Shown: piece after piece, positions 1 to 7,308 of the stretch
How positions within the stretch are numbered: the stretch's first letter is position 1
Layout of the letters: each line of letters starts with the position of its first letter
From: Caenimonas koreensis DSM 17982
GTDB taxonomy: Bacteria; Pseudomonadota; Gammaproteobacteria; Burkholderiales; Burkholderiaceae_C
Length of the DNA stretch: 64,000 nt
Direction of reading: 5' to 3'
NCBI RefSeq assembly: GCF_009646335.1
Contig: NZ_WJBU01000022.1
Coordinates: 1-64,000, forward strand
Program-made: the position numbers and the translations under genes
Notes under the pieces: model-generated
Told to the model about the DNA's origin: nothing
Database searches by the model: none
The model's input: the letters and a program-made list of their open reading frames with translations, nothing else

Positions 1-72
1 TTGGTCCTTGGCGTCGAAGACCATGCGTACTGCACGATCCTGCACCTCGGGTGAAAACTTTGACTTCCTCAT
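1..72 (-). CDS. IS3-family transposase OrfA, N-terminal fragment
   Basis: Only the first 24 codons are inside the window. They start at an ATG at 72 and read MRKSKFSPEVQDRAVRMVFD and onward, which matches the N-terminus of OrfA (helix-turn-helix DNA-binding subunit) of IS3-family transposases. OrfA is normally joined to the DDE integrase OrfB by a programmed -1 frameshift. Whether that part is intact cannot be seen here. Confidence 0.8.
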   Translation of the reverse strand, partial: MRKSKFSPEVQDRAVRMVFDAKDQ

Positions 73-125
73 AATGGCTCAATCTTCTCAAATGAAAGAG
101 CCTCCTCAAATACCGGGGCGGTTCA
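1..125 (-). mobile_element. IS3-family insertion sequence, one end only
   Basis: This is the terminal part of an IS3-family element that continues off the left edge. The outer tip of the terminal inverted repeat is at 125 and reads TGAACCGCCCCGG inward on the minus strand, a typical IS3-family end. The start of the OrfA transposase lies about 50 bases inside it. Directly outside the tip (from 126) a ParM/StbA-like reading frame begins mid-protein, so the element appears to have inserted into that gene. The other end and any target duplication are outside the window. Confidence 0.8.
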
Positions 126-443
126 AACCGCATCGATTGCGCGATCCGCAAGAATCTTCCAACCTTCACCGTACAAGGGCAAGAAATTCCGCTCGCCGAA
201 CACCGGTCCGCCGTCACACAAGTGCTCGACGAGGCGCTTGACCAGATGCACGCCACCGTCGGATCGCTGGATGATGTGGACCACATCCTCTTCACCGGCG
301 GCGGCGCATCGGTCTTCCGTGACCACTTCCAGAAGAAGCATCCGCAACTCAAGCGAATCATCCGCATGGATCAGGATCCGATCTATTCCAACGTGCGTGG
401 ATTCCAGATCGTCGCGGAGAAGGATCTGGAGAGGGCACGGTGA
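126..443 (+). pseudogene. ParM/StbA-like actin-family plasmid segregation protein, C-terminal remnant
   Basis: An open frame without a proper start runs from the IS end to a stop at 443, about 105 residues. It contains a glycine-rich segment (HILFTGGGASVF) typical of the C-terminal nucleotide-binding half of actin/Hsp70-fold proteins. It ends in DPIYSNVRGFQIVAEKDLER, which resembles the end of ParM/StbA family partition proteins. In that family the protein polymerises to push apart copies of a low-copy replicon. The N-terminal half is missing because the IS3 element sits at 125. It may survive on the far side of the IS. The family call is by eye. Confidence 0.65.
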
Positions 444-465
444 ATCCTTGCCCGTGTAGAAGCCC

Positions 466-762
466 ATGAAGCGCCTTCAGCATCGCATCTCACTGGACCC
501 CGCCATGGGTCCGCTCTACGACTGGCTCTGCACACTTGATTCTGCGACACGCGCGCGCGAAGTCGTCTATCTCGTCAGGCTCGGCGCCGAAGTTCACCTC
601 GGTGCAAGGTCACTGCACCTTGCGGGCGGCGAAGAGCGCATAGGTGAGCCGGCGTCGGCGGGCAACAGGAACGACGAACGTCCTGCGCAAGAGGATGGCC
701 CGGTGGACATGGACCCATGGAATCTACCCGTCATGGTTACGCCGCCGCGACGACTGTCATAA
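466..762 (+). CDS. Small protein downstream of the ParM-like gene, possible StbB/ParR-type adaptor
   Basis: This 98-residue frame starts 22 bases after the ParM-like stop in the same direction. The N-terminal half (RISLDPAMGPLYDWLCTLDS, then a basic, hydrophobic stretch) has the spacing seen in small ribbon-helix-helix DNA-binding partners of plasmid actin systems. The C-terminal third is charged and of low complexity. In ParM/ParR and StbA/StbB operons the second gene encodes the DNA-binding adaptor, so position and size fit that role. No clear Shine-Dalgarno sequence precedes the ATG. The function is inferred mainly from context. Confidence 0.45.
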   Translation: MKRLQHRISLDPAMGPLYDWLCTLDSATRAREVVYLVRLGAEVHLGARSLHLAGGEERIGEPASAGNRNDERPAQEDGPVDMDPWNLPVMVTPPRRLS

Positions 763-829
763 CAGTTGATCCAGTCCGCTCTTGACATTGGGGAGTTGCA
801 TGCAACTCTGGCTTCATGAAAGGAGCCAT

Positions 830-1147
830 ATGAACACCACAACTCACGATGCCCGCTTGTCCTCCGTACTGCTTGCCGAAGCCGAAGCAACTTCGACTCA
901 TCGGCATTGGCTGCTGGACTCGATCTACGGACGAGGACTGTTGGAACTGCGTCTCTCTCAACTTGTTCCGTCGATACAGCTGTCGATCTGGGGATGCGGA
1001 GACGAGTTCACCGAGGTGCTCGAATACTTGGTCGACGATCTTGGCCTGCGTCAATGGAAGAAACCGGCGCGACTGAGGCAGCGACTCGACTATTTGAACA
1101 ACGTCTTCCGCCTCATATTGCGCGTGCGCCGCGGCGCAGCCGCATGA
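830..1147 (+). CDS. Hypothetical protein preceding the RecE-like exonuclease
   Basis: A 105-residue protein that I do not recognise. I chose the ATG at 830 because AGGAG lies just upstream. A longer frame opens at 782 but has no ribosome site. The protein looks soluble and helical, with acidic and leucine-rich middle segments and an Arg-rich end. Its stop overlaps the start of the next gene by four bases (ATGA), so the two are probably co-translated and functionally linked to the element's recombination module. Confidence 0.6.
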   Translation: MNTTTHDARLSSVLLAEAEATSTHRHWLLDSIYGRGLLELRLSQLVPSIQLSIWGCGDEFTEVLEYLVDDLGLRQWKKPARLRQRLDYLNNVFRLILRVRRGAAA

Positions 1148-2088
1148 GCAACCAGATGGATTGGATCTCATTGGACAACGCGCTCGGAGAAATTCACGCG
1201 CTCGCTGCATCGGCGATCGAAGCCTTCTCCAGTGCGCCTGGGAAGGATGCCGACAGCGTTCTCTTCCGAGATCTGCCAGCGAATGTGTATCACGCAGACC
1301 GAGATGCGTTGAGCTGCTCATTGCTGAAGCCGCTCCTGACTTCGCCAGCGCATTTCCAGGCGGCGCTTGTCGCACAACGGAAATCTTCAGCAGCACAGGA
1401 CTTCGGCTCTCTGGTCCACCTATTGGTCCTCGAACCGCAGCACCTGTCTCGTGAGGTGGCCGTATATCCCGGCATCGCAAATTCGCGGGACAGAGACTTC
1501 AAGGTGTTTGCCTCTGCGAACTCTCACAAGATCGTCGTTGACGAGCCCACGTTCAGCACCGCGCGCCGGATCGCTCACAAAGTCGCCACAACACGATTCC
1601 GAGGACGACTGCTCGCCCAGTTCATAGAGGAGTCGATGACTGAGTGCAGTGTCTATTTCACTGAACCAGTGACTGGACTGCGGCTCCGCGTGCGCTTCGA
1701 CGCATACCACCCGGAGATCAGCTTCGACCTGAAGACCACCCGCCATGCGGCGCCAACGGAATTTGCCCGCGACGCAGTCGTCCTGTCTTACGACATGCAG
1801 GCGTACATGTATTCGCTGGCGCGCTCCAAGTTTGAGGGAACCAGCACGCCCGCTCCGTTCGTGTTCATTTCGGCGGAAACATCGGCGCCCTATTCGGTTT
1901 GCACACATCTCGCAGGAGCGACGCTCATTGAGAACGGCGAAGCCAAGCTACGTGAGTGCCTCACAACGTTCAAGGCCTGCACTCTGGTGCGGCACTGGCC
2001 TGATCTCAGTTGCCACACGACTCTGGATATCCAACCCTGGCAGCAGTATCAGCCGGGAGACCATTGGCGTTCTGCGTTGGCGGAGTAG
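1144..2088 (+). CDS. RecE-like PD-(D/E)XK exonuclease
   Basis: This 314-residue protein resembles the nuclease domain of exodeoxyribonuclease VIII (RecE), the family annotated as putative exodeoxyribonuclease 8, PDDEXK-like. Near residue 55 it has the entry motif YHADRDALSCSLLK, then a DFGSLVHLLVLEP segment. The active-site region RVRFDAYHPEISFDLKTTRH follows at about residues 180-200, where FDA and DLKT supply the metal-binding acid and lysine. RecE-type enzymes chew the 5' strand of double-stranded DNA for single-strand annealing recombination. A RecT partner would be expected downstream, but none is visible. The start overlaps the previous stop (ATGA). Confidence 0.75.
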   Translation: MSNQMDWISLDNALGEIHALAASAIEAFSSAPGKDADSVLFRDLPANVYHADRDALSCSLLKPLLTSPAHFQAALVAQRKSSAAQDFGSLVHLLVLEPQHLSREVAVYPGIANSRDRDFKVFASANSHKIVVDEPTFSTARRIAHKVATTRFRGRLLAQFIEESMTECSVYFTEPVTGLRLRVRFDAYHPEISFDLKTTRHAAPTEFARDAVVLSYDMQAYMYSLARSKFEGTSTPAPFVFISAETSAPYSVCTHLAGATLIENGEAKLRECLTTFKACTLVRHWPDLSCHTTLDIQPWQQYQPGDHWRSALAE

Positions 2089-2497
2089 CAGTGCCGTGCC
2101 TCAATCAATTCCTGTGTTCGGCGACCCGTACGCCGTGCAAGTGCTCACGATGCGGACTGGTTCGCATCGTTTGCGGCCTGCTTCCCCGAGCCGTACTATT
2201 TGGCTGCGACTCAAATGAGCTCGCGACGGCGCAATGCTGTCAATGAACCGAAGCACCGAAGGCGGCGTGAACCGCCCAGTGCAAGCCACAACGGGCAGCC
2301 TCAACTGCCGGCCCACCAAAGCCCCGACCTCCGGGTACGGCTGTCTCCTTCAATTCATACAAATCCCATGTCCAGCACGAACATGATTTCGCACGTCGAC
2401 CTTCGCCCAGAACAGGGCACGCCGCCGCATGGCGTTGACGAGGCCGCCACGCTATGTGCACACGAATTGCCAGCAACTTCGGGCAGGGACGGTCAAA
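2089..2497. other. Gap between exonuclease and excisionase, no supported gene
   Basis: About 400 bases follow the exonuclease stop. Several short frames are open. One in the exonuclease's own frame reads on past its stop codon and includes a protein-like stretch ending FPEPYYLAATQ, which may be a decayed gene. No frame has a good ribosome site or a recognisable family. This is where a RecT-like gene would be expected, but I cannot see one. Confidence 0.4.
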
Positions 2498-2761
2498 GTG
2501 ACTGACAGCAGCACCACCATCTATCGCTGGATTCGGCTTCCAAAGCATTGCGCGGACACCGGTGATACGCCGGACGCGGTACACGCGCGACGACGCAAGG
2601 GCGTATGGCAGGACGGTGTGCAGTGCCGCGTCGGTCCGGATGGCAACCTTTACGTAAACCCCGAGGAGTGGAACAAATGGGTGGAAGGAAGCAGCACGAC
2701 ATCGTATGCCCACGCGGCGTCACGGTCCGCGACTTCAAACACGAGCGCCGCATTCAGATAG
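2498..2761 (+). CDS. Excisionase-like protein (Xis)
   Basis: The 87-residue product carries IRLPKHCADTGDTPDAVHAR followed by a basic segment, then DGVQCRVGPDGNLYVN and EEWNKWVEG. This is the winged-helix pattern of phage excisionase-like proteins. They bend DNA at the att site and steer the integrase towards excision. I chose the GTG at 2498 because the conserved domain starts about nine residues later. The frame is also open further upstream (ATG at 2429). The tail overlaps the integrase gene by 85 bases, the usual arrangement for xis-int pairs. Confidence 0.75.
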   Translation: MTDSSTTIYRWIRLPKHCADTGDTPDAVHARRRKGVWQDGVQCRVGPDGNLYVNPEEWNKWVEGSSTTSYAHAASRSATSNTSAAFR

Positions 2762-3885
2762 CCTTCAGCTACCAAGGTGTCGAGTGCCGTGAGTTGCTGC
2801 CGCCAAAACCGGTGACGCAGACAAGCGTGAGCCAGGCCGGCGGTCTGCGCGCAGAGATTGTCCGCCGCGTCGCTGAAAAGACGTTCGTCTACACCGAGTA
2901 TTTTCCCGACAGCCCGCGTGCCGCGCAGTTCGCGCCCACCGGCTTGCGCGTCCTGCTGGATGATCGGCTGAGGCTCACTGAAGAGGCGTACGAACGACAG
3001 GTCGCCAACGGCAAGATGTCGCCGTCGACGTTGGCCGGCTACGTGAAGGCGATTCACAGCGAGCGCATGACTGACTTCGTCCGCGGCCGCGCAATCGCGA
3101 GCGTGAAACCCAGCGAAGTACGCGCGTTCGCATCCGGTATCGAAGGCACGGCCAAGCACGTGCGCAACCTGATGACGCCACTGCGCGCGACGTTCGCAGA
3201 CGCGCTGAACGATGACCTGATTCCGTTCGATCCGTTCACGCGCATCGACATGACGTCGCTCCTGAAGAAGACAACAAAGAACAGCGACTATGAAGTCGAC
3301 CCGTTCACGCAGGAGGAGCGCGAGATCCTGCTGCAAAACGCGCGGCCGGACGAGGCGCCACTGGTGCGCTTCTGGCTGCACGCCGGCCTACGCCCCGGCG
3401 AGCTGATCGCGCTCAAGTGGCCGAAGATCGACTGGACGCAGCGCCGCGCGCGCATCGACGTGAACCAGGTGGTGGGCGTGGAGAAGATGCCGAAGACTGC
3501 CGCGGGCATCCGCGACGTTGACTTGGATGAAGGGGCGATCGCCGCGTTGATTGCACAGAAGCCCGCAAGCCTCGAGGCCGGCGCGCACGTGTTCCTGAAT
3601 CCGCGCACAGGCAATGCCTGGACGACGGACGCGCAGCTGCGAAAGACACTCTGGGTGCCTCTGCTTGAGCGCTCCGGCGTCCGTTACCGCAACCCCTATC
3701 AGTGCCGCCACACATTCGCCAGCGCCTTGCTGACTGCGGGCGAGAACCCGTGGTATGTGGCGGAGCAACTCGGGCACGTCGACGTGCAGATGGTCTTCCG
3801 GACGTACGGGAAGTTCATTACTGCGGACTACCAGAAGCCGAAGGCTGAGCCGACACTACGCGCTGTCGCCGGTCGGTCAACATAG
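2677..3885 (+). CDS. Tyrosine-family site-specific integrase
   Basis: A 402-residue phage/island integrase. The N-terminus (GVTVRDFKHERRIQIAFSYQ) matches the arm-type DNA-binding domain, a core-binding domain spans about 105-190, and the catalytic domain runs from about 208. Visible catalytic residues are Arg239 (GLRPGEL), Arg344 (CRHTFASALL), His367 (LGHVD) and the nucleophile Tyr377 (RTYGKF). The usual first His of the HxxR box is Tyr341, a variation seen in other phage integrases. The ATG at 2677 follows GAGGAG at the right distance. Together with the excisionase and the tmRNA gene at 6207 it marks 1-6206 as an integrated element. Confidence 0.92.
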   Translation: MGGRKQHDIVCPRGVTVRDFKHERRIQIAFSYQGVECRELLPPKPVTQTSVSQAGGLRAEIVRRVAEKTFVYTEYFPDSPRAAQFAPTGLRVLLDDRLRLTEEAYERQVANGKMSPSTLAGYVKAIHSERMTDFVRGRAIASVKPSEVRAFASGIEGTAKHVRNLMTPLRATFADALNDDLIPFDPFTRIDMTSLLKKTTKNSDYEVDPFTQEEREILLQNARPDEAPLVRFWLHAGLRPGELIALKWPKIDWTQRRARIDVNQVVGVEKMPKTAAGIRDVDLDEGAIAALIAQKPASLEAGAHVFLNPRTGNAWTTDAQLRKTLWVPLLERSGVRYRNPYQCRHTFASALLTAGENPWYVAEQLGHVDVQMVFRTYGKFITADYQKPKAEPTLRAVAGRST

Positions 3886-4015
3886 ATGATCGCCCGAGCA
3901 CGCATTTGAGACGATAAAAGCGCAGGAAGGCCAAGTAGATAGCCCGATTGCTTTCACTGTAGTCCAAGCGAAGCCCCCGCTTCAGCGCACGAGGGCGCTG
4001 GCCCCCATCGGGGAC

Positions 4016-4843
4016 TCAATATTTGTAGTCATCAGGGTTGAGTTCTTCGAGCACTTCATCAATGGCGGGGTGATTTTGATCAGAGTTGACACGCACTAAA
4101 AGGCATTTGTTGCGACTGAGCAAGTGCTTGTACCAAACGAAGTCCAAGTCTTTATAGGACAAGTCCTCTCTGTCTATCACCTCGAATCGATATTCATACT
4201 CTTTAACGTACTTGTCGTACTTGGTAGAAATGATCCGAATTTTTACTGTGCGGCCATCGAACGTGACGCAGCCTCGCTGAGTTTTGCGGTCCGACCACTT
4301 ACGAGTTGTCTGGCTAACTGACAATGGCTTTTGGAACGGCATCGCTGCCGACTTCTTTGCGAGCTTGTCGGCTGCGCGGTTATAGATATTTGACTTGTGC
4401 CCTTTCACCCACCGTACGTCAACGCGAATCGGGCAAGTAGTAACTTCCTTCTTGAGGCGTCTCCAAAGGTCAATGTTTTTTACGGGCGTCCCATTCGCGC
4501 CTCGCCAAGCCCTCTTCGGCCAAACGTACATCGCACTGACGAAGTTGTCGGTGACGTACTGGGAATCCGAGAACAGCAAAATCCTCTTGAACCTGCCCAA
4601 GTCGGGGAAGACGTTCATGGCCTCCTGCAAGCCGACAGTGCAGGCCTGAATTTCCATCTCGTCGATAGTCGCGCTCTGGTAACCGGTCGGCGCGTACTCG
4701 CTCGTCTGGGAGTTTCCCGCCTCATCCACCCACATGAGCACTACGCCCACACCAGCCGCTCGTTTTTTTCCGGGGAACGATGAACCGTCCGTGTAGATGT
4801 TCAATGCCTCCTCGTCATGAATTCCGCCTTGAGTGATCACCAT
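4016..4843 (-). CDS. RNase H type I domain protein with C-terminal extension
   Basis: This 275-residue protein has an RNase HI fold in its first ~165 residues. The four catalytic acids are visible as Asp19 (IYTDGSS), Glu64 (DEMEIQ), Asp93 (FSDSQYV) and Asp159 (RAADKLA), with His149 in VKGHKSN. RNase H cleaves the RNA strand of RNA-DNA hybrids. The ~110-residue C-terminal part is basic and unidentified, and is not part of housekeeping RnhA (about 155 residues). The gene is visibly AT-richer than the core genes to the right, which fits transfer. It sits between the integrase and an ImmA-type gene, so it is element cargo and not rnhA. Confidence 0.8.
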   Translation of the reverse strand: MVITQGGIHDEEALNIYTDGSSFPGKKRAAGVGVVLMWVDEAGNSQTSEYAPTGYQSATIDEMEIQACTVGLQEAMNVFPDLGRFKRILLFSDSQYVTDNFVSAMYVWPKRAWRGANGTPVKNIDLWRRLKKEVTTCPIRVDVRWVKGHKSNIYNRAADKLAKKSAAMPFQKPLSVSQTTRKWSDRKTQRGCVTFDGRTVKIRIISTKYDKYVKEYEYRFEVIDREDLSYKDLDFVWYKHLLSRNKCLLVRVNSDQNHPAIDEVLEELNPDDYKY

Positions 4844-4906
4844 TCCTCCGTTATAGATTGCAGGTGCTCGGTTGACTAAGGACTCAAGAGTGCAAATCTG
4901 ACGCGT

Positions 4907-5602
4907 CTACAGCTGGACCAGGCCGGTCTGCTCGAGCCGAATGGCCATGGTCATGTCCGACACTTTGAAAAGATCGTGGAGCGATCCAAAGTGTCGGCCG
5001 CGAAATCGCCTTGCTGTCGCAATCAAACGCGCCAGAGCTCTCGAATGAGGCGGCGAGTTTGTCAATTGCGCGTATTCCTGCCCCAGAAGCTCCCACGCAA
5101 CCTCGTCTGTAAGCATCAGGGACGTGACATTGAATGCGCTTCGGAAGGCCTTGGTGAGCAAGGCGGATGGCACTAGCAGGCACCCTGCGTAGTGATTCGC
5201 TTCCCGTTCCTTCCAATCCGCCGGAACACGAGTCTCGAGCCCTTGCATCGGGAGTTCGCGGTGGTGGTGCATGCCAGGATGATCGAGTTGAAGGTGCGCG
5301 ACTTCATGCGCGAGGGTAAAGCGCTTCGCTCGTTCACTTTGATGATCCGATATCCCGACAAGATTGAGATCACGGTTCACAAATCCGCCGAAACGATATC
5401 CCGGCCGCGTGTCGCCGGAGATAAACCCTTCCTGAACCTCGTAACCTAAATATGCTGCAACGAGCCAAGGATCACAGAGGTCCAGGCGCTGCATCTTCTC
5501 ACCCGGCCACAAGGAAAACTGCTTGTCCCACATCTCGCGCTGCACCTCTAGTGCACACTCCTCGATGCAAAACGTAGTATTCATTGCGAAAATATAGCGC
5601 AT
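4907..5602 (-). CDS. ImmA/IrrE-family metallopeptidase
   Basis: This 231-residue protein has the zinc-peptidase motif LAHEVAH at residues 98-103 (His99, Glu100, His103) and a downstream acidic segment (EREANHYAGCLLVP) that supplies the third ligand. ImmA/IrrE proteases cleave repressors to switch mobile elements or stress genes on. An XRE-type repressor partner is usual but is not visible next door. The ATG at 5602 lies inside an inverted repeat (5593-5621), and a second in-frame ATG at 5584 follows a TATATT box by a few bases. The true start, possibly leaderless, is therefore uncertain. Confidence 0.8.
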   Translation of the reverse strand: MRYIFAMNTTFCIEECALEVQREMWDKQFSLWPGEKMQRLDLCDPWLVAAYLGYEVQEGFISGDTRPGYRFGGFVNRDLNLVGISDHQSERAKRFTLAHEVAHLQLDHPGMHHHRELPMQGLETRVPADWKEREANHYAGCLLVPSALLTKAFRSAFNVTSLMLTDEVAWELLGQEYAQLTNSPPHSRALARLIATARRFRGRHFGSLHDLFKVSDMTMAIRLEQTGLVQL

Positions 5603-5621
5603 TTTGACGCTGTACGCTATA
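5593..5621. promoter_or_regulatory. Inverted repeat over the ImmA-type gene start, likely operator
   Basis: TATAGCG and CGCTATA form perfect 7-base arms separated by 15 bases. The repeat covers the upstream ATG of the peptidase gene and a possible -10 box. Two-fold sites of this size are typical targets of small helix-turn-helix repressors in mobile elements. No protein has been tied to it here. Confidence 0.45.
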
Positions 5622-6206
5622 GGTGGGGTCCGAGGGGCGAAGAAACACTACCGGTAGCGCTTTTTCGCGGATGGCCACAGCACGATACCGGAGGTTTCGC
5701 GTCACACCTCCGCGTATGTCTACGCACATCACAGCGAAGACCTCGGGATCTAAGCCCTGGCTGCTTACAGCCAGTTCAAGCTCGTGTGGGAGGTCTCGAT
5801 GGCTCCGCTCGTTCGCGTGCGCACAATGTTCAAGAAGACGTGGAGACGCAATACCGTACATGGTTGTGTGAATGTCCGGAGGTGGCCAACACCGAACCAA
5901 GCCGCCCGAGCGATTTCGGACCAGAGAAGCCGCATATCCATCGCGAGCTGGTGGAGTTGCAGACGCTTGATACAGCAACGAAGATCAATAAGCCGCCATA
6001 CCGCAGCACGCCGGAGGACATCAAGGCGCTACATGGACTGACGTTGACGACCTTGTCGATCTAGCGCCTGGTCGCGCCGCGCGTCTGAGTTTTGCGTGCG
6101 AATTTCCGTGCGAAACGCGTGCGAAACGACCGCCAATGAACGGCGGTTTGGGACAGTTTTTAGTCAATCGCCAGTGTTGTCATTCACTGGCGTTGACCGT
6201 CATTAA
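5603..6206. other. Right end of the integrated element, no supported gene
   Basis: About 600 bases between the ImmA-type gene and the tmRNA. Frames are open on both strands, for example 5786-6064 (+), whose end reads STPEDIKALHGLTLTTLS. None has a convincing ribosome site or a known family, so gene remnants are possible. The final 110 bases hold three copies of CGTGCGAA and an 8-base-arm hairpin (CGCCAGTG/CACTGGCG, 6169-6192), both plausible parts of an attachment region. Confidence 0.45.
6095..6125 (+). repeat. Three copies of CGTGCGAA next to the tmRNA 3' end
   Basis: The octamer CGTGCGAA occurs at 6095-6102, 6107-6114 and 6118-6125, spaced 12 and 11 bases (about one helical turn). Short phased repeats close to the attachment core are typical arm-type binding sites for tyrosine integrases. 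They lie about 80 bases from the tmRNA 3' end. Confidence 0.45.
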
Positions 6207-6619
6207 TGGTGGAGCTGGCGGGAATTGAACCCGCGTCCGCAAGCCTTCTTCGCACAGTTCTACATGTTTAGCGGTCTGATTTGAGTCTCGCCTCCTGGGT
6301 CGCGCAGTCGCACGCTACCCAGGACGCCAGCGTCCTATTTTCTCGTCCCGATCCAAGGCGCCCGGATCAAGACCAGCCGATGTGAATGACTCCGCAGCCT
6401 TCAACTTGCGTTGTTAGCCCCAACCCATCGACGAATTGGTGCGGAGCGGTTGCTTAGTGTTTAGTTAAGCAGCCATTGCGAACGAAGATTCGTTCGCAGC
6501 GGCCATACCGGAGTAGCTGTTTGTGGCAGTTACTTTAGTTTCCAGCGGTTTTACGAGGAACTGAAACCTCGACATGCCCTGCCGCGCGTCCGAACCCACG
6601 TCGAAACCGGTGCAGCCCC
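6207..6619 (-). ncRNA. ssrA: tmRNA (ssrA)
   Basis: Transfer-messenger RNA, which rescues stalled ribosomes and tags the nascent peptide for proteolysis. The 5' end GGGGCTG (from 6619) pairs over seven bases with CAGCTCC before the encoded CCA at the 3' end (6207-6209). The T-arm sequence GGTTCAATTCCCGCC is present, as is the conserved GGTTTCGACG near the 5' end. The tag frame begins at GCC (6527) and ends at TAA (6467-6465), encoding ATNSYSGMAA then ANESSFAMAA. At 20 residues it is about twice the usual length. The 3' end is the boundary of the integrated element, a known integration hotspot. Confidence 0.95.
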
Positions 6620-6630
6620 AGGAACTCCGT

Positions 6631-6657
6631 ATCTTACGCCTGCAAACGCTATTTCAA
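6631..6657 (-). promoter_or_regulatory. Predicted tmRNA promoter overlapping the gph stop codon
   Basis: TTGAAA (6657-6652) and TAAGAT (6636-6631) are 15 bases apart. Transcription would start a few bases before the mature GGGG 5' end at 6619. The -35 box is formed by the last codons and stop of gph. The short spacer makes it a weak match to sigma-70 consensus. Confidence 0.4.
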
Positions 6658-7308
6658 GAGCGGGAGCAACTCAAGAGGTGTGCCGATGTGTGCGTGGGCG
6701 CCCCACTTGCTCGCGTCGCCCTCACTGCCGAGGTAGCCGTAGGTGGCCGCAACCGTCCCCATACCAGCGGCATGCCCGGCGACAACATCACGCTCATCGT
6801 CGCCGACGTAGATGCACCGGGCGGGCTCGATGCCGAGCTGGCGTGCGGCTTCGAACAGCGGCGCTGGGTGGGGCTTGGCGTGGGGGGTGGTGTCGCCACC
6901 AATCACCGCTTTTGCTGTGACAAACAGGTCCATGCCCTTGGTCAACGGCCCGGCAAACCGCATGGATTTGTTCGTGACCACGCCCCACGCAAGGCCCCGG
7001 CCCATCAATTGGTCGATCAGTTCAGGGATGTCCTGGAAGATCGACGTGCGCTGCGTCATGCAGCTCTCGTAGTTGCTGAAGAATTCTTCACGCATGTCGA
7101 GGTAATCCGGGTGATCTGGCGTCATGCCGAATGCGATTCCCAGCATGCCGCGCGCGCCGGCGCCAGCCATCGGGCGATAGCGCTCCAGCGGCAATGAGGG
7201 TAGGCCACGATCGACCCGCATCTTGTCGGCGGCAGCGCCGAGATCGGGGGCGCTATCAATCAGCGTGCCGTCCAGGTCGAACAGCACGGCACGCACGTCA
7301 CTGAACAT
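6649..7308 (-). CDS. gph: Phosphoglycolate phosphatase
   Basis: A 219-residue HAD-superfamily hydrolase that removes phosphate from 2-phosphoglycolate formed during DNA repair. Motif I is LFDLDGTLIDS near the N-terminus, motif II is WGVVTNKS, and motif III/IV is HPAPLFEA...YVGDDERDVVAG. Size is normal for the family. The ATG at 7308 overlaps the ubiG stop by one base (TGATG), so the two are translationally coupled. The ubiG-gph pair is standard in Burkholderiales, where the phosphatase next to ubiG is usually called gph. Confidence 0.88.
   Translation of the reverse strand: MFSDVRAVLFDLDGTLIDSAPDLGAAADKMRVDRGLPSLPLERYRPMAGAGARGMLGIAFGMTPDHPDYLDMREEFFSNYESCMTQRTSIFQDIPELIDQLMGRGLAWGVVTNKSMRFAGPLTKGMDLFVTAKAVIGGDTTPHAKPHPAPLFEAARQLGIEPARCIYVGDDERDVVAGHAAGMGTVAATYGYLGSEGDASKWGAHAHIGTPLELLPLLK

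Noticed and set aside
2240-2713. 157-codon minus-strand frame over the excisionase
   Set aside because: It overlaps a well-supported excisionase and the integrase start and has no recognisable features.
6169-6192. Hairpin CGCCAGTG/CACTGGCG as a tmRNA terminator
   Set aside because: No T run follows on the minus strand, so it is not a canonical terminator. It is more likely part of the att region.
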